Assembly: GCA_047619225.1 (NCBI GenBank)
Contig: JBLHJX010000067.1
Location: 1-21,581 of the forward strand
Origin: JABIFK01 sp047619225
Lineage (GTDB): Bacteria > Latescibacterota > UBA2968
Reading direction: 5' to 3'
DNA length: 21,581 nt
In this document: piece after piece, positions 7,930 through 16,029 of the stretch
Position numbering within the stretch: the stretch's first letter is position 1
Layout of the letters: every line of letters starts with the position of its first letter
Translations under genes and position numbers: made by a program
The notes under the pieces: model-generated
The model's database searches: none
Told to the model about the DNA's origin: nothing
Seen by the model: only the letters and a program-made list of their open reading frames with translations

Positions 7930-8895
7930 ATGGTTACAGAAGCACAAATTCGGTCGCAGTTAGATAATTGTTTGTTGGATGCCAAATTTGATCGGTGGGC
8001 CGATTCTTATAAAAAAGGCAAAGTGCGCGATATGTATGTGTTGGACGGCAAGCGCATTTTGATTACGACAGATCGGCAAAGCGCATTCGATCATATTTTG
8101 GGTGCGATTCCTTTAAAGGGACAGGTGCTCAATCGTATTGCACATTATTGGTTTAAACAGACCGAAGACATTATGCCCAACGCAATTATTGCATTGCCTG
8201 ATCCCAATGTGACCGTGGCACGTGAGTTGGACATGTTGCTCGTTGAAATTGTGGTGCGACGCTATTTAACGGGCAGTACGGATACGTCGATTTGGACAAA
8301 TTATGCCAAGGGTGTGCGCAATTTTTGCGGGGTCGACTTGGCTGATGGTATGGTGAAAAATCAGAAACTTGAAACAGCCATTATTACCCCAACAACCAAA
8401 GCAGAAGATCATGATGAATCGATTTCGGCGGCGCAAATTGTGGAACGCGGTTTGGTAGATGCGGATCGATGGGCTGAGGTGGAAGAAAAAGCATTGGCTT
8501 TGTTTGCGCGGGGTACGGAGTTGGCCGCAGAGCGTGGATTGATTTTGGTGGATACGAAATATGAGATGGGTATAGATGGGGATGGCAATTTGACGATTGC
8601 CGATGAGATTCACACGCCCGACTCGTCGCGGTTTTGGGTGTTAGATTCTTATGAAGATCGCCACAAGAAGGGTGAAGAACCCGAGAGTTTGGATAAGGAG
8701 TTTTTGCGTTTGTGGTTGCGAGACAAGGGCATTTCGGATACGAATATTCCCGAGTTGGATGATGATATTCGCACACAGGTTGCGGAACGGTATATTGATT
8801 TGTTTGAACGTGTGACAGGACAATCTTTTGATGCGGAGATTGGTGATACACCTGTTGCAGAACGTATTGAGAAGAATATTGAACAGTATTTCTAA
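7930..8895 (+). CDS. purC: Phosphoribosylaminoimidazole-succinocarboxamide synthase (SAICAR synthase)
   Basis: This enzyme joins CAIR and aspartate with ATP to give SAICAR, the eighth step of de novo purine synthesis in the cytoplasm. Clear family motifs are the ATP-binding KGKVRDMY at 29-36, TDRQSAFD at 47-54, the segment EIVVRRYLTGS, VDTKYEMG, and DEIHTPDSSRFW in the second half. At 321 residues it belongs to the long form, as in yeast Ade1, rather than the roughly 240-residue form of many bacteria. The frame is open from 7903, but the ATG at 7930-7932 has GGGGAGAG in front at good spacing. The earlier ATG has its purine run too close, so I prefer 7930. No other pur genes are in the window. 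A strong hairpin terminator follows 19 bp after the stop. Confidence 0.96.
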   Translation: MVTEAQIRSQLDNCLLDAKFDRWADSYKKGKVRDMYVLDGKRILITTDRQSAFDHILGAIPLKGQVLNRIAHYWFKQTEDIMPNAIIALPDPNVTVARELDMLLVEIVVRRYLTGSTDTSIWTNYAKGVRNFCGVDLADGMVKNQKLETAIITPTTKAEDHDESISAAQIVERGLVDADRWAEVEEKALALFARGTELAAERGLILVDTKYEMGIDGDGNLTIADEIHTPDSSRFWVLDSYEDRHKKGEEPESLDKEFLRLWLRDKGISDTNIPELDDDIRTQVAERYIDLFERVTGQSFDAEIGDTPVAERIEKNIEQYF

Positions 8896-8914
8896 ACGTA
8901 ATTTCATATCAATG

Positions 8915-8952
8915 ACAAAGACCACAGGAATGTAGATTTCTGTGGTCTTTGT
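8915..8952 (+). terminator. Intrinsic terminator after purC
   Basis: The arms ACAAAGACCACAG (8915-8927) and CTGTGGTCTTTGT (8940-8952) are perfect 13-bp complements. They can extend inward by three weaker pairs, leaving a 6-nt loop. A short T-rich tract is part of and follows the right arm. It lies 19 bp after the purC stop. Confidence 0.8.
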
Positions 8953-9134
8953 TTAGGAACAGGCTCTATGGATTCCTCTTATACATTTGATCAGACAGTG
9001 GATCGTTTCTAAAGAGAGATGCGAACGGATTCGGTTAATTATCCGATTGGCGTAAAAGGAACACATGCATGATTGAGATTCGACAATATAGGATTGTGTT
9101 TTATGAGAAAATACTGGGTTGAAGATGAGCAGAT

Positions 9135-9173
9135 AAAAAGAGAGGCGAGTCATACAGTTCGCCTCTCTTTTTT
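9135..9173. terminator. Intrinsic terminator after the nucleoside symporter, probably bidirectional
   Basis: The arms at 9135-9148 (five A then GAGAGGCGA) and 9159-9172 (TCGCCTCTC then T run) pair perfectly over 14 bp around a 10-nt loop. T tracts occur on both strands, so it can stop the symporter transcript coming from the right and any purC read-through from the left. It starts 15 bp beyond the symporter stop. The stretch between this and the purC terminator (8953-9134) shows nothing I can call. Confidence 0.82.
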
Positions 9174-9187
9174 GATGGTGCGCCATT

Positions 9188-10420
9188 TTAGATTAGAATA
9201 CCTGCGATGCAAGCAGTCATCATCATAGCAAGTGTGCCACCGATCATGGCACGCATGCCTAAGCTTGCGAGGTCGGCTCTGCGGCCTGGGGCGATGCCAC
9301 CAATGCCGCCTATTTGAATCCCTACGCTGCCAAAGTTTGCAAAACCACACAGGGCATAGGTGAGAATGAGTGTGCTGCGTTCACTGAGTTCCACGCCCGA
9401 CCCGGGTTGTTGCCATTCTATCATTTGGGCGTATGCGATGAATTCGTTGAGGACCATTTTTTTGCCAAGGAGTTCACCCGCGTGCAGACAGTCGGCATAG
9501 GGGATGCCTAAGAGCCAGGCGAAGGGGGCGAATACGTAGCCGAAGATGGTTGAGAGAGACAGGTGCCAAGCATAACCAAAGAGACCACCGATCCATCCAC
9601 TGACGAGGCCCAATGTGGCGTCGACGAGTGCCACGAGGCCGAGAAAGGCGATGAGCATGGCGGCAACGTTGAGGGTGAGTTTTAAACCTTCTAAGGCACC
9701 GGATGTGGCGGCGTCGATGACGTTGGCGTGTTTTTCGTCGACGGTTATTTCAACATGGCCCATGGTGGGTGAGTCTTCGGTTTCGGGGATCATGAGTTTG
9801 GAAATGAGTAGGGCTGCAGGGGCAGAGATGACGGAGGCAGAGACGAGGTGGGCGGGGTCGATGCCCATGCCTGCATAGGCGGCCATGACACCGCCTGCGA
9901 TGGTTGCAAATCCGCCGACCATGAGGGCCATGAGTTCGGAGCGGGTCATGGTTTGTACATAGGGACGGATGAGAAGTGGGGCTTCGGTTTGGCCTAGGAA
10001 AACGTTGGCTGCGGCAGAGAGTGTTTCGGAGCCGGATGTGCCTAAGGTGCGTTGCATGACCCAAGCAAAGGCAGCTACGATTTTTTGGATGAGGCCGAGG
10101 TAATATAAGATGGACATGAGAGATGAGAAGAAGATGATGGTGGGCAGGACTTTGAAGGCGAAGAAGTGGTGGACGTATTGTTCGCCGAAAACGAGGCTGG
10201 TGCCGGCGTCGACAAAACCGAGGATGGATGTGAAGAAGCTTCCGATGCCTTGAAATAGGGTCGCACCGATTGCGGTTTTTAGGATGAAGAGGGCCAGGGC
10301 AAATTGGAGGAGGAGACCGCCCCAGATGATGCGGAAGTTGATTTGTTTTTTGTGTTCGCTCATGAGCCAGGCCAGGGCCATCATGACAAATAGGCCGAGT
10401 AGGCTGATTAGGTGCTCCAT
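9188..10420 (-). CDS. CNT-family (NupC-type) nucleoside:cation symporter
   Basis: This is a 410-residue inner-membrane transporter of the concentrative nucleoside transporter family, which imports nucleosides with Na+ or H+. Hydrophobic segments run through the whole protein. The substrate-binding motifs line up with Vibrio cholerae CNT: GQTEAP with Gln144-Thr145-Glu146, NEF with Glu326, and ANFGSVG with Asn362 and Ser365. The 36-residue gap from Glu326 to Asn362 and the 3-residue gap to Ser365 match the V. cholerae protein (Glu332, Asn368, Ser371). A hydrophilic loop at about 212-235 separates the halves. The ATG at 10418-10420 has AGGAGG 5 bp upstream. It is tail-to-tail with purC and lies behind the terminator of the formate dehydrogenase operon, so it probably has its own promoter in the AT-rich 10421-10467 gap. 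The preferred nucleoside cannot be deduced. Confidence 0.95.
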   Translation of the reverse strand: MEHLISLLGLFVMMALAWLMSEHKKQINFRIIWGGLLLQFALALFILKTAIGATLFQGIGSFFTSILGFVDAGTSLVFGEQYVHHFFAFKVLPTIIFFSSLMSILYYLGLIQKIVAAFAWVMQRTLGTSGSETLSAAANVFLGQTEAPLLIRPYVQTMTRSELMALMVGGFATIAGGVMAAYAGMGIDPAHLVSASVISAPAALLISKLMIPETEDSPTMGHVEITVDEKHANVIDAATSGALEGLKLTLNVAAMLIAFLGLVALVDATLGLVSGWIGGLFGYAWHLSLSTIFGYVFAPFAWLLGIPYADCLHAGELLGKKMVLNEFIAYAQMIEWQQPGSGVELSERSTLILTYALCGFANFGSVGIQIGGIGGIAPGRRADLASLGMRAMIGGTLAMMMTACIAGILI

Positions 10421-10467
10421 GTTTCCTCCTATAATTTATTTTTTTAAACGCGTATTTAAAAATGAAA

Positions 10468-10499
10468 AAGGGTTCCAAAGTGCAAGCTTTGGAACCCTT
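10468..10499 (-). terminator. Intrinsic terminator of the formate dehydrogenase operon
   Basis: The arms AAGGGTTCCAAAG (10468-10480) and CTTTGGAACCCTT (10487-10499) are perfect 13-bp complements around a 6-nt loop. Read leftward, a T-rich tail follows; six T also follow on the + strand. It begins 5 bp beyond the fdhA stop. Confidence 0.88.
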
Positions 10500-10504
10500 C
10501 TTTT

Positions 10505-13312
10505 TTAACCTGTTGTTTGCTGAAAACCAGGGCCTGTTTCGTGGTAATAGTTGCCGGGGAAGAGGTTTTTGTCTTTGGGCATTTGTTTGAGGAGGCGCAC
10601 TTCGGCGGCGCAGACTTTGTATTCGGCGGTGCCGGTGATTTTGTCGCCGGCGTCGTTGGTGAGGACGTTGGCGCGGGCTTCGGCAAAGTGGAGGGGCATC
10701 CAGATGCAGCCGGGGCGTACTTGGCGTGAGACGATGGCGCGTACTTGTACCGCGCCGCGTCTGGTGGTGACTTCGGCCATGTCGCCGTGGTGGATGTTGC
10801 GTTTGCGGGCGTCGCGGGGGTGGATTTCGACAAAGGCTTCGGATTGTTTGGTTGCGAGGCCCGATTCGCGGCGTGTTTGGGTGGCGGCGTTGTAGTGATA
10901 GAGGGTGCGGCCGGTGGAGAGGTAGAGACCGTAATCTTCGTCGGGCAATTCCATGGGGGGCATGTATTCAACGGGGGTGAAGAGGCCTTTGCCGCGTAAG
11001 ATGCCGGTTTCGTGTAGGTAGGTGGTGCCGGGGTGGTCGGGGGTTGGGCATGGCCATTGGATGCCCGATTTGCCGGGTTGGTTTAGAGTTTTTTCGAGTT
11101 TTTCGTAGCTGATGCCTGCAAAGTTGGGTGCGTCTTTGGCCATTTCGGCATAGATGTCGGCGGGGCTGTCGTAAGACCAATTGGCACCTAATTGGTTGGC
11201 TAAGAGGATGAGAATTTCCCAGTCGGCTTTGGCTTGTCCGGGTGGTTCAACGGCTTTGCGTACGCGTTGTACACGGCGTTCGGAGTTGGTGAAGACGCCG
11301 TCTTTTTCGGCAAAGGTTGAGGCGGGAAAGACCACGTCGGCAAAGCGTGCGGTTTCGTTGAGGAAGATGTCTTGTAGGACGATGAACTCGACGTTGTTGA
11401 GGCTCTTTTCGAGTTTGAGTACGTTGGGTTCTGAGAGGACAATGTCTTCGCCCATGACAAAGAAGGCCTTAATTTTGTCGCCTGCTGTTTTCATCATTTC
11501 ATTGAGGTTGAGTCCGGGGATTGGAGATAGGGGGACGCCCCAGGATTTTTCGTATTTGGCGAGTACTTCGGGGTCATCAACGCGTTGGTAGCCGGGTAAA
11601 AAGATGGGGGTGGCGCCGGCGTCGTTGGCGCCTTGTACGTTGTTTTGACCGCGTAGGGGGTTCATACCGGTATTGGCTTTGCCTAAGTGACCGGTCATGA
11701 GGACGAGGTTGGCCAGGGCATAGACGTTGTCGGTGCCGTGGGAATGTTCGGTAATGCCGAGGGTGTAGTAGATGCCCGCTTTTTCTGTTGTGGCATAGGT
11801 CCGGGCTGTCCAGCGGATGTCTTCGGCGGAGATGCCGGTTATTTTTTCGGCTTCTTCGGGTGTATAAGCGGCAACGGCTTCGCGAACGGCATTGAAGTTT
11901 TCGGTTTGTTGATCGATGAAGGTTTGATCAACGAGGTTTTCGGAGATGATGACGTTGGCCATAGCGTTGAGCAGCCAAATGTCGGTGCCAGGGTTGAGTT
12001 GGAGGTGTTTTTTGGCCATGGAGGTCATCCAAATGGCGCGTGGGTCGGCAACAACGAGTGTGGCCCCTTTGTGGATAGCGCGTTTCATTTCCATGGCGAT
12101 GATGGGATGGGCTTCGCTGGTATTGCTGCCAATGACAAAGAGGAAGTCAACATCGCGAATTTCGCCAATGGAGTTGGTCATGGCACCTGCACCAAAAGTT
12201 GTGACCAGACCGGCCACGGTGGGAGCGTGTCATGTGGCGGCGCACTGATGGACTTGGTTGGCCCGAAACAGTGCGCGTGCGATTTTTTGAACGAGGAAAT
12301 TTTCTTCCATGGTGCAGCGAGAGGAACTGACGAATCCTACGGAATCATCGCCATGTCTCTCGGCCACACCACGAAGGCCTTCGGCCGCTTTTTGAAGGGC
12401 ATCTTCCCAAGTGGTGGGATGGAGTTCGCCATCGGTCCCACGAATGAGAGGTTGGGTGAGGCGTTCTTTGTGGTGAATGAAGTCGTAAGCAAAGCGGCCT
12501 TTGACGCAAAGGTTGCCGTCGTTGGTTGTCGTACCTACAGGAGGGCTTGTGACTTTAACAACTTGACCCCGTCCTTCTTGGCCTTCGGGATCGATGTTGA
12601 TATCAATTTGACAACCGACACCACAAAAGTTGCAGGTGGAGCGTACTTTGGTGAGTTCTCGTTCGGGTTTTTGTTTGCGTGTGAGAGGTAACTTTTCGGT
12701 CATGGCACCTGTTGGACACACATCGATACATCCACCGCAGAGTTCGCAGGTGGTGTCTAAGAGCGATTGGTCATCAACTGTGGCGATGGTGGTGTGTGCG
12801 CCGCGATGGGCGAGGGTGATGGCGGAGACGCTTTCGATTTCTTCACAATAACGCGTGCAACGGGCACAGGCGATGCAGGTGTCGGGATTGAAGTGGACAT
12901 AGGGGTTGCGGTCTTCACGGCCTTCGCGCAGGGACTGCATTTGCCCCCAGTCTAAGGGGGCGTTGTAATGCTCGGCCATGTCGAGGAGTTGATCTGGCGC
13001 GCCAAGTTCTGAGGTTTCGCGATCGTGGGGGTGATCGGTCATGTAGAGTGCCATGAGGGTTTGACGATGTCGATCAATGCGTTCGTTTTGGGTGGTTATA
13101 GCTTGACCTTCTTGGGCTTTATAGGCACAAGACGGGTGGAGTTGTCGTTCGCCTTCAATTTGAACGAGACAACTTCTACAGGCACCTACAGGATCCAGGC
13201 GCGGGTCGTGGCACAGTGTGGGAATATCTATGTCATAGCGTGTGGCAATGTCCAAAATGGTTTCACCTTGGGTAAAGGTGATCTCTTGGTCATTGAGTGT
13301 GAGTTTAGGCAT
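10505..13312 (-). CDS. fdhA: Formate dehydrogenase catalytic subunit, selenocysteine-containing
   Basis: This is the molybdopterin catalytic subunit of a cytoplasmic NAD-linked formate dehydrogenase, oxidising formate to CO2. I annotate one 935-residue selenoprotein. The TGA at 12230-12232 is in frame as codon 361, within CAAT-U-HAPTVAGL, exactly where E. coli FdhF has RV-U-HGPSVAGL. Protein homology continues unbroken after it. Order of domains: a [2Fe-2S] ferredoxin domain with C34, C45, C48, C62; two [4Fe-4S] clusters, C146/149/152/156 and C189/192/195/199; the catalytic-domain cluster C227/230/234/269; then U361 and His362, Arg554 in NPLRGQNNVQG, and a C-terminal dinucleotide-binding domain ending in HFAEARANVLTND and beyond. 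The usual His-Cys3 cluster after the ferredoxin domain lacks its cysteines: His94 remains in DHPHDRETSELG. Start ATG 13310-13312 has GAGGAA in front and overlaps the fdsB stop by 8 bp. Any annotation splitting it at 12230 is an artefact. It needs selABCD and molybdenum cofactor genes encoded elsewhere. Confidence 0.93.
12201..12217 (-). promoter_or_regulatory. bSECIS-like hairpin directing selenocysteine insertion
   Basis: On the coding strand GTGGCC pairs with GGTCAC (six pairs, one a G-U wobble) around the loop GGTCT. The first loop G lies 18 nt after the TGA, inside the spacing known for bacterial SECIS elements. The loop and flanking bases closely match the E. coli fdhF element, where a short stem also presents AGGUCU to SelB. 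The structure overlaps codons 366-371 of fdhA. Confidence 0.82.
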
Positions 13313-14984
13313 TGAATTCCTCGGGGAAGAATTTTTGGGCACTGGTGAGTGGGAGAGAGGCAATTTGCCCAAGACCGCAAATAGATCCTTCGCGCATTTG
13401 CCAAGCCACATCATCGGTGTGGCGCAAATGCGGTTTGTTGTTTTGTTCGGTGTTTTGGATGTTGGCTTCCATAGCTTCGTGGAGATAACGGGTGCCGATG
13501 CGGCACGGCGCACATTGGCCACAACTTTCGTCTTCAAAGAAACGCAGTTGTTGGCTGACAGCCCATTTGATGTTGACGGTGTCATTGAGAACGACCACAC
13601 CTGCGGAACCGAGTAGGGAGCCGAGTTCTTTCATGTTTTTAAAGTCGAGGGGCACGTTTCGATATTTTGCGGGCAAAAACCCTGAGCTTGCGCCACCAGG
13701 GCTGAAGGTTTTGAGATTGCCGATATAACCGCCGGCTTCTTCAACGAGTTCGTCTAAGGTAATACCCAGCGGGAGTTCGTATATGCCGGGTTTTTGTACG
13801 TGGCCACTGATGCAGTAGACTTTTGGGCCGGCTTCTGTTTTGCCAAGCTCACGAAACCAGTCACCACCGCGTTGGATAATGGAGGGTATACACGCGACGG
13901 TTTCAACATTGTGAATGAGTGTGGGTTTGCCCCACAAACCGTATTCTGTTGGATAGGGTGGGCGCAAGCGCGGCATACCCCGTTTGCCTTCGAGGGCTTC
14001 AAGGAGGGCGGTTTCTTCGCCGCAGATGTAGGCACCTTGGCCTTCGTGAAAGTGGAAGTTGATGTCTGGAAAAGCGTTTCGTTTTTGAAATTCTTTGAGC
14101 GCTTGTTCTTTGACATAACGGGGAAATGCAAATTCTCCTCTGAGATAGAGGTAGACATCTTTTGCACCGACGGCATGTGCGGCAATGGCCAAACCTTCGA
14201 TGATGAGATCGGGGCGGCGCATGAGTATTTCACGGTCTTTGAAGGTCCCGGGTTCACTTTCGTCACCATTGAGCACGACATAACGCACGGGATCTTGTTG
14301 TGAACGAACGGCATTCCATTTGAAGAAGGCTGGGAAACCTGCGCCTCCGCGCCCTTGCAGACCTGATGTTTCAAGTGTTTTGATAATGTCTTCGGGTGTT
14401 TGTGTTTGTGCTTTTTGGAAGGCTTGGGCAGAATAATCAGGTTTGCCTAAGAGGTTGATGCTCAAGTGTTCGGGATCATCGACTTCTGGACCGACATGAC
14501 CATGCCAATTTTGGCTGTCGGGCGCGACATGAGAACGGATCTGTGTCCAATCACCTTTGGCATTTTCAACATCGGCGATGGAGACAGCGGGTAGGGTGTC
14601 GCGATCGCGTAAGACAGCGGGTGGGACATCGCAGGCAGCGAGGCACGAACAACCTTCAACGGGCATACCGGCATCTTCCATTGCTTGGAGGATTTGATCG
14701 GCACCTGCCATACGGCAAGAAAGGCCTGTGCAAACGCGCACTTTTTTATCGGGCCGCGCAAGCATATTGAAGAAACTGCCCACACCATAGACATGTGCTT
14801 CGGGCACACCTGTTTTTTGAGACACTTCACGAGAGGCACCGGGTTGAATGCCGCCTTCTATTTGTAGCAGATCGGGCACTTCGCCCTGTTTTTTGTTCAA
14901 GAGGAGAACCTTTGAAAAGCAACGACAGATGGACACGGATATGAGAGATAAACATGGATAGAGATAGAAAAGAGGGATCGACAT
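13305..14984 (-). CDS. fdsB: NAD+-reducing flavoprotein subunit of formate dehydrogenase (NuoE-NuoF fusion, FdsB type)
   Basis: This subunit would pass electrons from the formate dehydrogenase clusters to FMN and NAD+. Numbering from ATG 14984 (559 residues), about 30-130 is a NuoE-like thioredoxin-fold domain with C85, C90, C114 and C118. About 170-559 is NuoF: GRGGAGFP at 211-218, LNGDESEPGTFKDRE from 238, GQGAYICGEETALLEALEG from 315, and the N3-type cluster ligands C488, C491, C494 and C536. It ends in FPEEF as in FdsB. The stop overlaps the fdhA start by 8 bp, implying translational coupling. The start is uncertain. ATG 14984 has AAGGAGGG, but that motif is also the stem of a hairpin, and residues 1-24 derive from a 10-bp periodic sequence. 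TTG 14898-14900 with AAAGG 8 bp upstream is an alternative. A possible -10 (TATAAA) is at 15008-15013. No separate FdsG or FdhD gene is present. Confidence 0.9.
   Translation of the reverse strand: MSIPLFYLYPCLSLISVSICRCFSKVLLLNKKQGEVPDLLQIEGGIQPGASREVSQKTGVPEAHVYGVGSFFNMLARPDKKVRVCTGLSCRMAGADQILQAMEDAGMPVEGCSCLAACDVPPAVLRDRDTLPAVSIADVENAKGDWTQIRSHVAPDSQNWHGHVGPEVDDPEHLSINLLGKPDYSAQAFQKAQTQTPEDIIKTLETSGLQGRGGAGFPAFFKWNAVRSQQDPVRYVVLNGDESEPGTFKDREILMRRPDLIIEGLAIAAHAVGAKDVYLYLRGEFAFPRYVKEQALKEFQKRNAFPDINFHFHEGQGAYICGEETALLEALEGKRGMPRLRPPYPTEYGLWGKPTLIHNVETVACIPSIIQRGGDWFRELGKTEAGPKVYCISGHVQKPGIYELPLGITLDELVEEAGGYIGNLKTFSPGGASSGFLPAKYRNVPLDFKNMKELGSLLGSAGVVVLNDTVNIKWAVSQQLRFFEDESCGQCAPCRIGTRYLHEAMEANIQNTEQNNKPHLRHTDDVAWQMREGSICGLGQIASLPLTSAQKFFPEEFNA
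14921..14966. repeat. Imperfect ~10-bp tandem repeat inside the 5' end of fdsB
   Basis: Five units each end in GAT on the + strand: AACGACAGAT, GGACACGGAT, ATGAGAGAT, AAACATGGAT and AGAGAT. On the coding strand they read like ATCCGTGTCC and ATCTGT, a type of short intergenic repeat I have seen in several environmental bacterial genomes (from memory, not checked). It lies within the part of the fdsB frame that has no family similarity. Confidence 0.5.
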
Positions 14985-14992
14985 CATCCCTC
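14972..14992 (-). terminator. Short hairpin between the binding-protein gene and fdsB
   Basis: GAGGGAT (14972-14978) and ATCCCTC (14986-14992) pair perfectly around a 7-nt loop. On the minus strand the hairpin is followed by CTTTTC, so it may be a weak terminator for the binding-protein operon that ends at 15060. It also contains the AAGGAGGG that would serve as the fdsB ribosome site, so it could instead control fdsB translation. Confidence 0.45.
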
Positions 14993-15059
14993 CTTAAATA
15001 TCCAAGTTTTATACAATTTAGGCCAATTTTGGGGAATCATCAAGGGGAATACGTTATAT

Positions 15060-16010
15060 CTATTGATAGAGTTTGCTGGCGGCTTGGAGGATTTCGGGGT
15101 CAATGGTGATGCCAATTTTTTCGGCGGTTTTGACATTGATGACGAGGTTGGATTCTGTGGGTGGGAGGATGTTGGTTTTGGTGAGGTCGAGTTGGCCGCT
15201 TTGAAGCTTGGTGACCAACTGGCCAAGTTGTTGGCCCATTTCAATGGGGTCGGGTGCAATGGTGGCCAATGCACCTACTTTGACAAAGATGTCGGAGATG
15301 GCGAGAAAGGGCAATTTCTTTTCGAATGATGTGACGAGGAAAAAGCGGAAGGATTGGGTGGTGAGCACGGTGTCGTCGGGCACCATCCATAGGGCGTCAA
15401 TTTTGCCCAGTATGCTGCGCAATGCTTTGGGCACATCTTTATGAGATGAAACAGGTACTTTGATGAGTTCTAAACCTAACTTCTCTGCGGCTATACTTGC
15501 TTCTTCAATGAGTGTGTTACTTTTTTCAGGATCGTAGATCACACCAATGGTTTTGAGGTTGGGCACAACGGTTTTGTAGAGGGCAAATTGTGTTTCGCCG
15601 GATACATCCATAGAGATGCCAGCAAGGTTTGCACCTGCAAGACCATACCGAGAAGGGTTGGATACCATGCAGAAAATGATTGGAATATTGAGCGATGCAT
15701 CGTTGGCCATTTGGGCAGCCAAAGGGCCCAAGGCCAATATCAGCTTACAGGTATCAGGCTTGAGTTCTTTGGCAATGTCAGACCAAGCTTTTTCTTCACC
15801 TTTGAGATTGTATTCGACTATTTGATCGACGGAGACACCGGGGCAATTTTTGAGAAAGCTGTCCAATACCTGGTCATAAGCCTCTTGGTTCTGGCTTTTG
15901 ATTATGGCAATGGACTGCGCATAAAGAGGGCATGCCATGAGGATATCTTGAGCAATGATCAACAGACCGAGGCACAAAATATGTAGGCTATGTTGGGCGA
16001 ACGTTCTCAT
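15060..16010 (-). CDS. ABC-type substrate-binding protein (ABC_sub_bind / TrpX-like family)
   Basis: This 316-residue periplasmic binding protein belongs to the family typified by streptococcal TrpX. Residues 1-32 form a signal peptide: Arg2, a hydrophobic stretch and an end at YAQ. The mature part has the two alternating alpha/beta lobes. Typical segments are KLILALGPLAAQMA, IPIIFCMVSNPSRYGL, NLKTIGVIYDPEKSNTLIEE, DALWMVPDDTVLT and PFLAISDIFVKVGALATIAP. Family members bind aromatic amino acids or other small ligands and deliver them to an ABC permease, but none is adjacent. Some relatives act instead as the sensing part of signalling systems. The ATG at 16008-16010 is poorly served: AAAAGGG lies about 14 bp upstream. 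The gene follows the outer-membrane protein by 19 bp and may depend on its translation. It is the last gene of a three-gene envelope operon. Confidence 0.86.
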   Translation of the reverse strand: MRTFAQHSLHILCLGLLIIAQDILMACPLYAQSIAIIKSQNQEAYDQVLDSFLKNCPGVSVDQIVEYNLKGEEKAWSDIAKELKPDTCKLILALGPLAAQMANDASLNIPIIFCMVSNPSRYGLAGANLAGISMDVSGETQFALYKTVVPNLKTIGVIYDPEKSNTLIEEASIAAEKLGLELIKVPVSSHKDVPKALRSILGKIDALWMVPDDTVLTTQSFRFFLVTSFEKKLPFLAISDIFVKVGALATIAPDPIEMGQQLGQLVTKLQSGQLDLTKTNILPPTESNLVINVKTAEKIGITIDPEILQAASKLYQ

Positions 16011-16029
16011 TGTTGGTTAGACGACCCTT

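Noticed and set aside
9750..10478. 242-codon minus-strand frame rich in His, Arg and Pro
   Set aside because: Out-of-frame shadow of the nucleoside symporter gene, caused by third-position C bias.
11687..12691. 334-codon open frame on the + strand
   Set aside because: It is antisense to fdhA, and its Gly/Phe/Asp-rich composition is the mirror of the C-rich coding strand; no ribosome site or family similarity.
10505..13600. Two separate genes (N-terminal ferredoxin-type and C-terminal molybdopterin-type proteins) or a frameshifted pseudogene
   Set aside because: The two parts are in the same frame, separated only by TGA at the known Sec position, with a SECIS-like hairpin following.
13313..13600. 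96-codon N-terminal extension of the catalytic subunit
   Set aside because: It lies inside the coding sequence of fdsB in another frame and shows no similarity to the family; the ATG at 13312 has a good ribosome site.
14921..14966. CRISPR-like array
   Set aside because: Units are about 10 bp and directly adjacent, with no spacers and no cas genes.
13305..14984. Respiratory complex I subunits NuoE/NuoF
   Set aside because: No other nuo genes adjoin, and the gene is coupled to a formate dehydrogenase catalytic subunit, so an FdsB role is the better reading.
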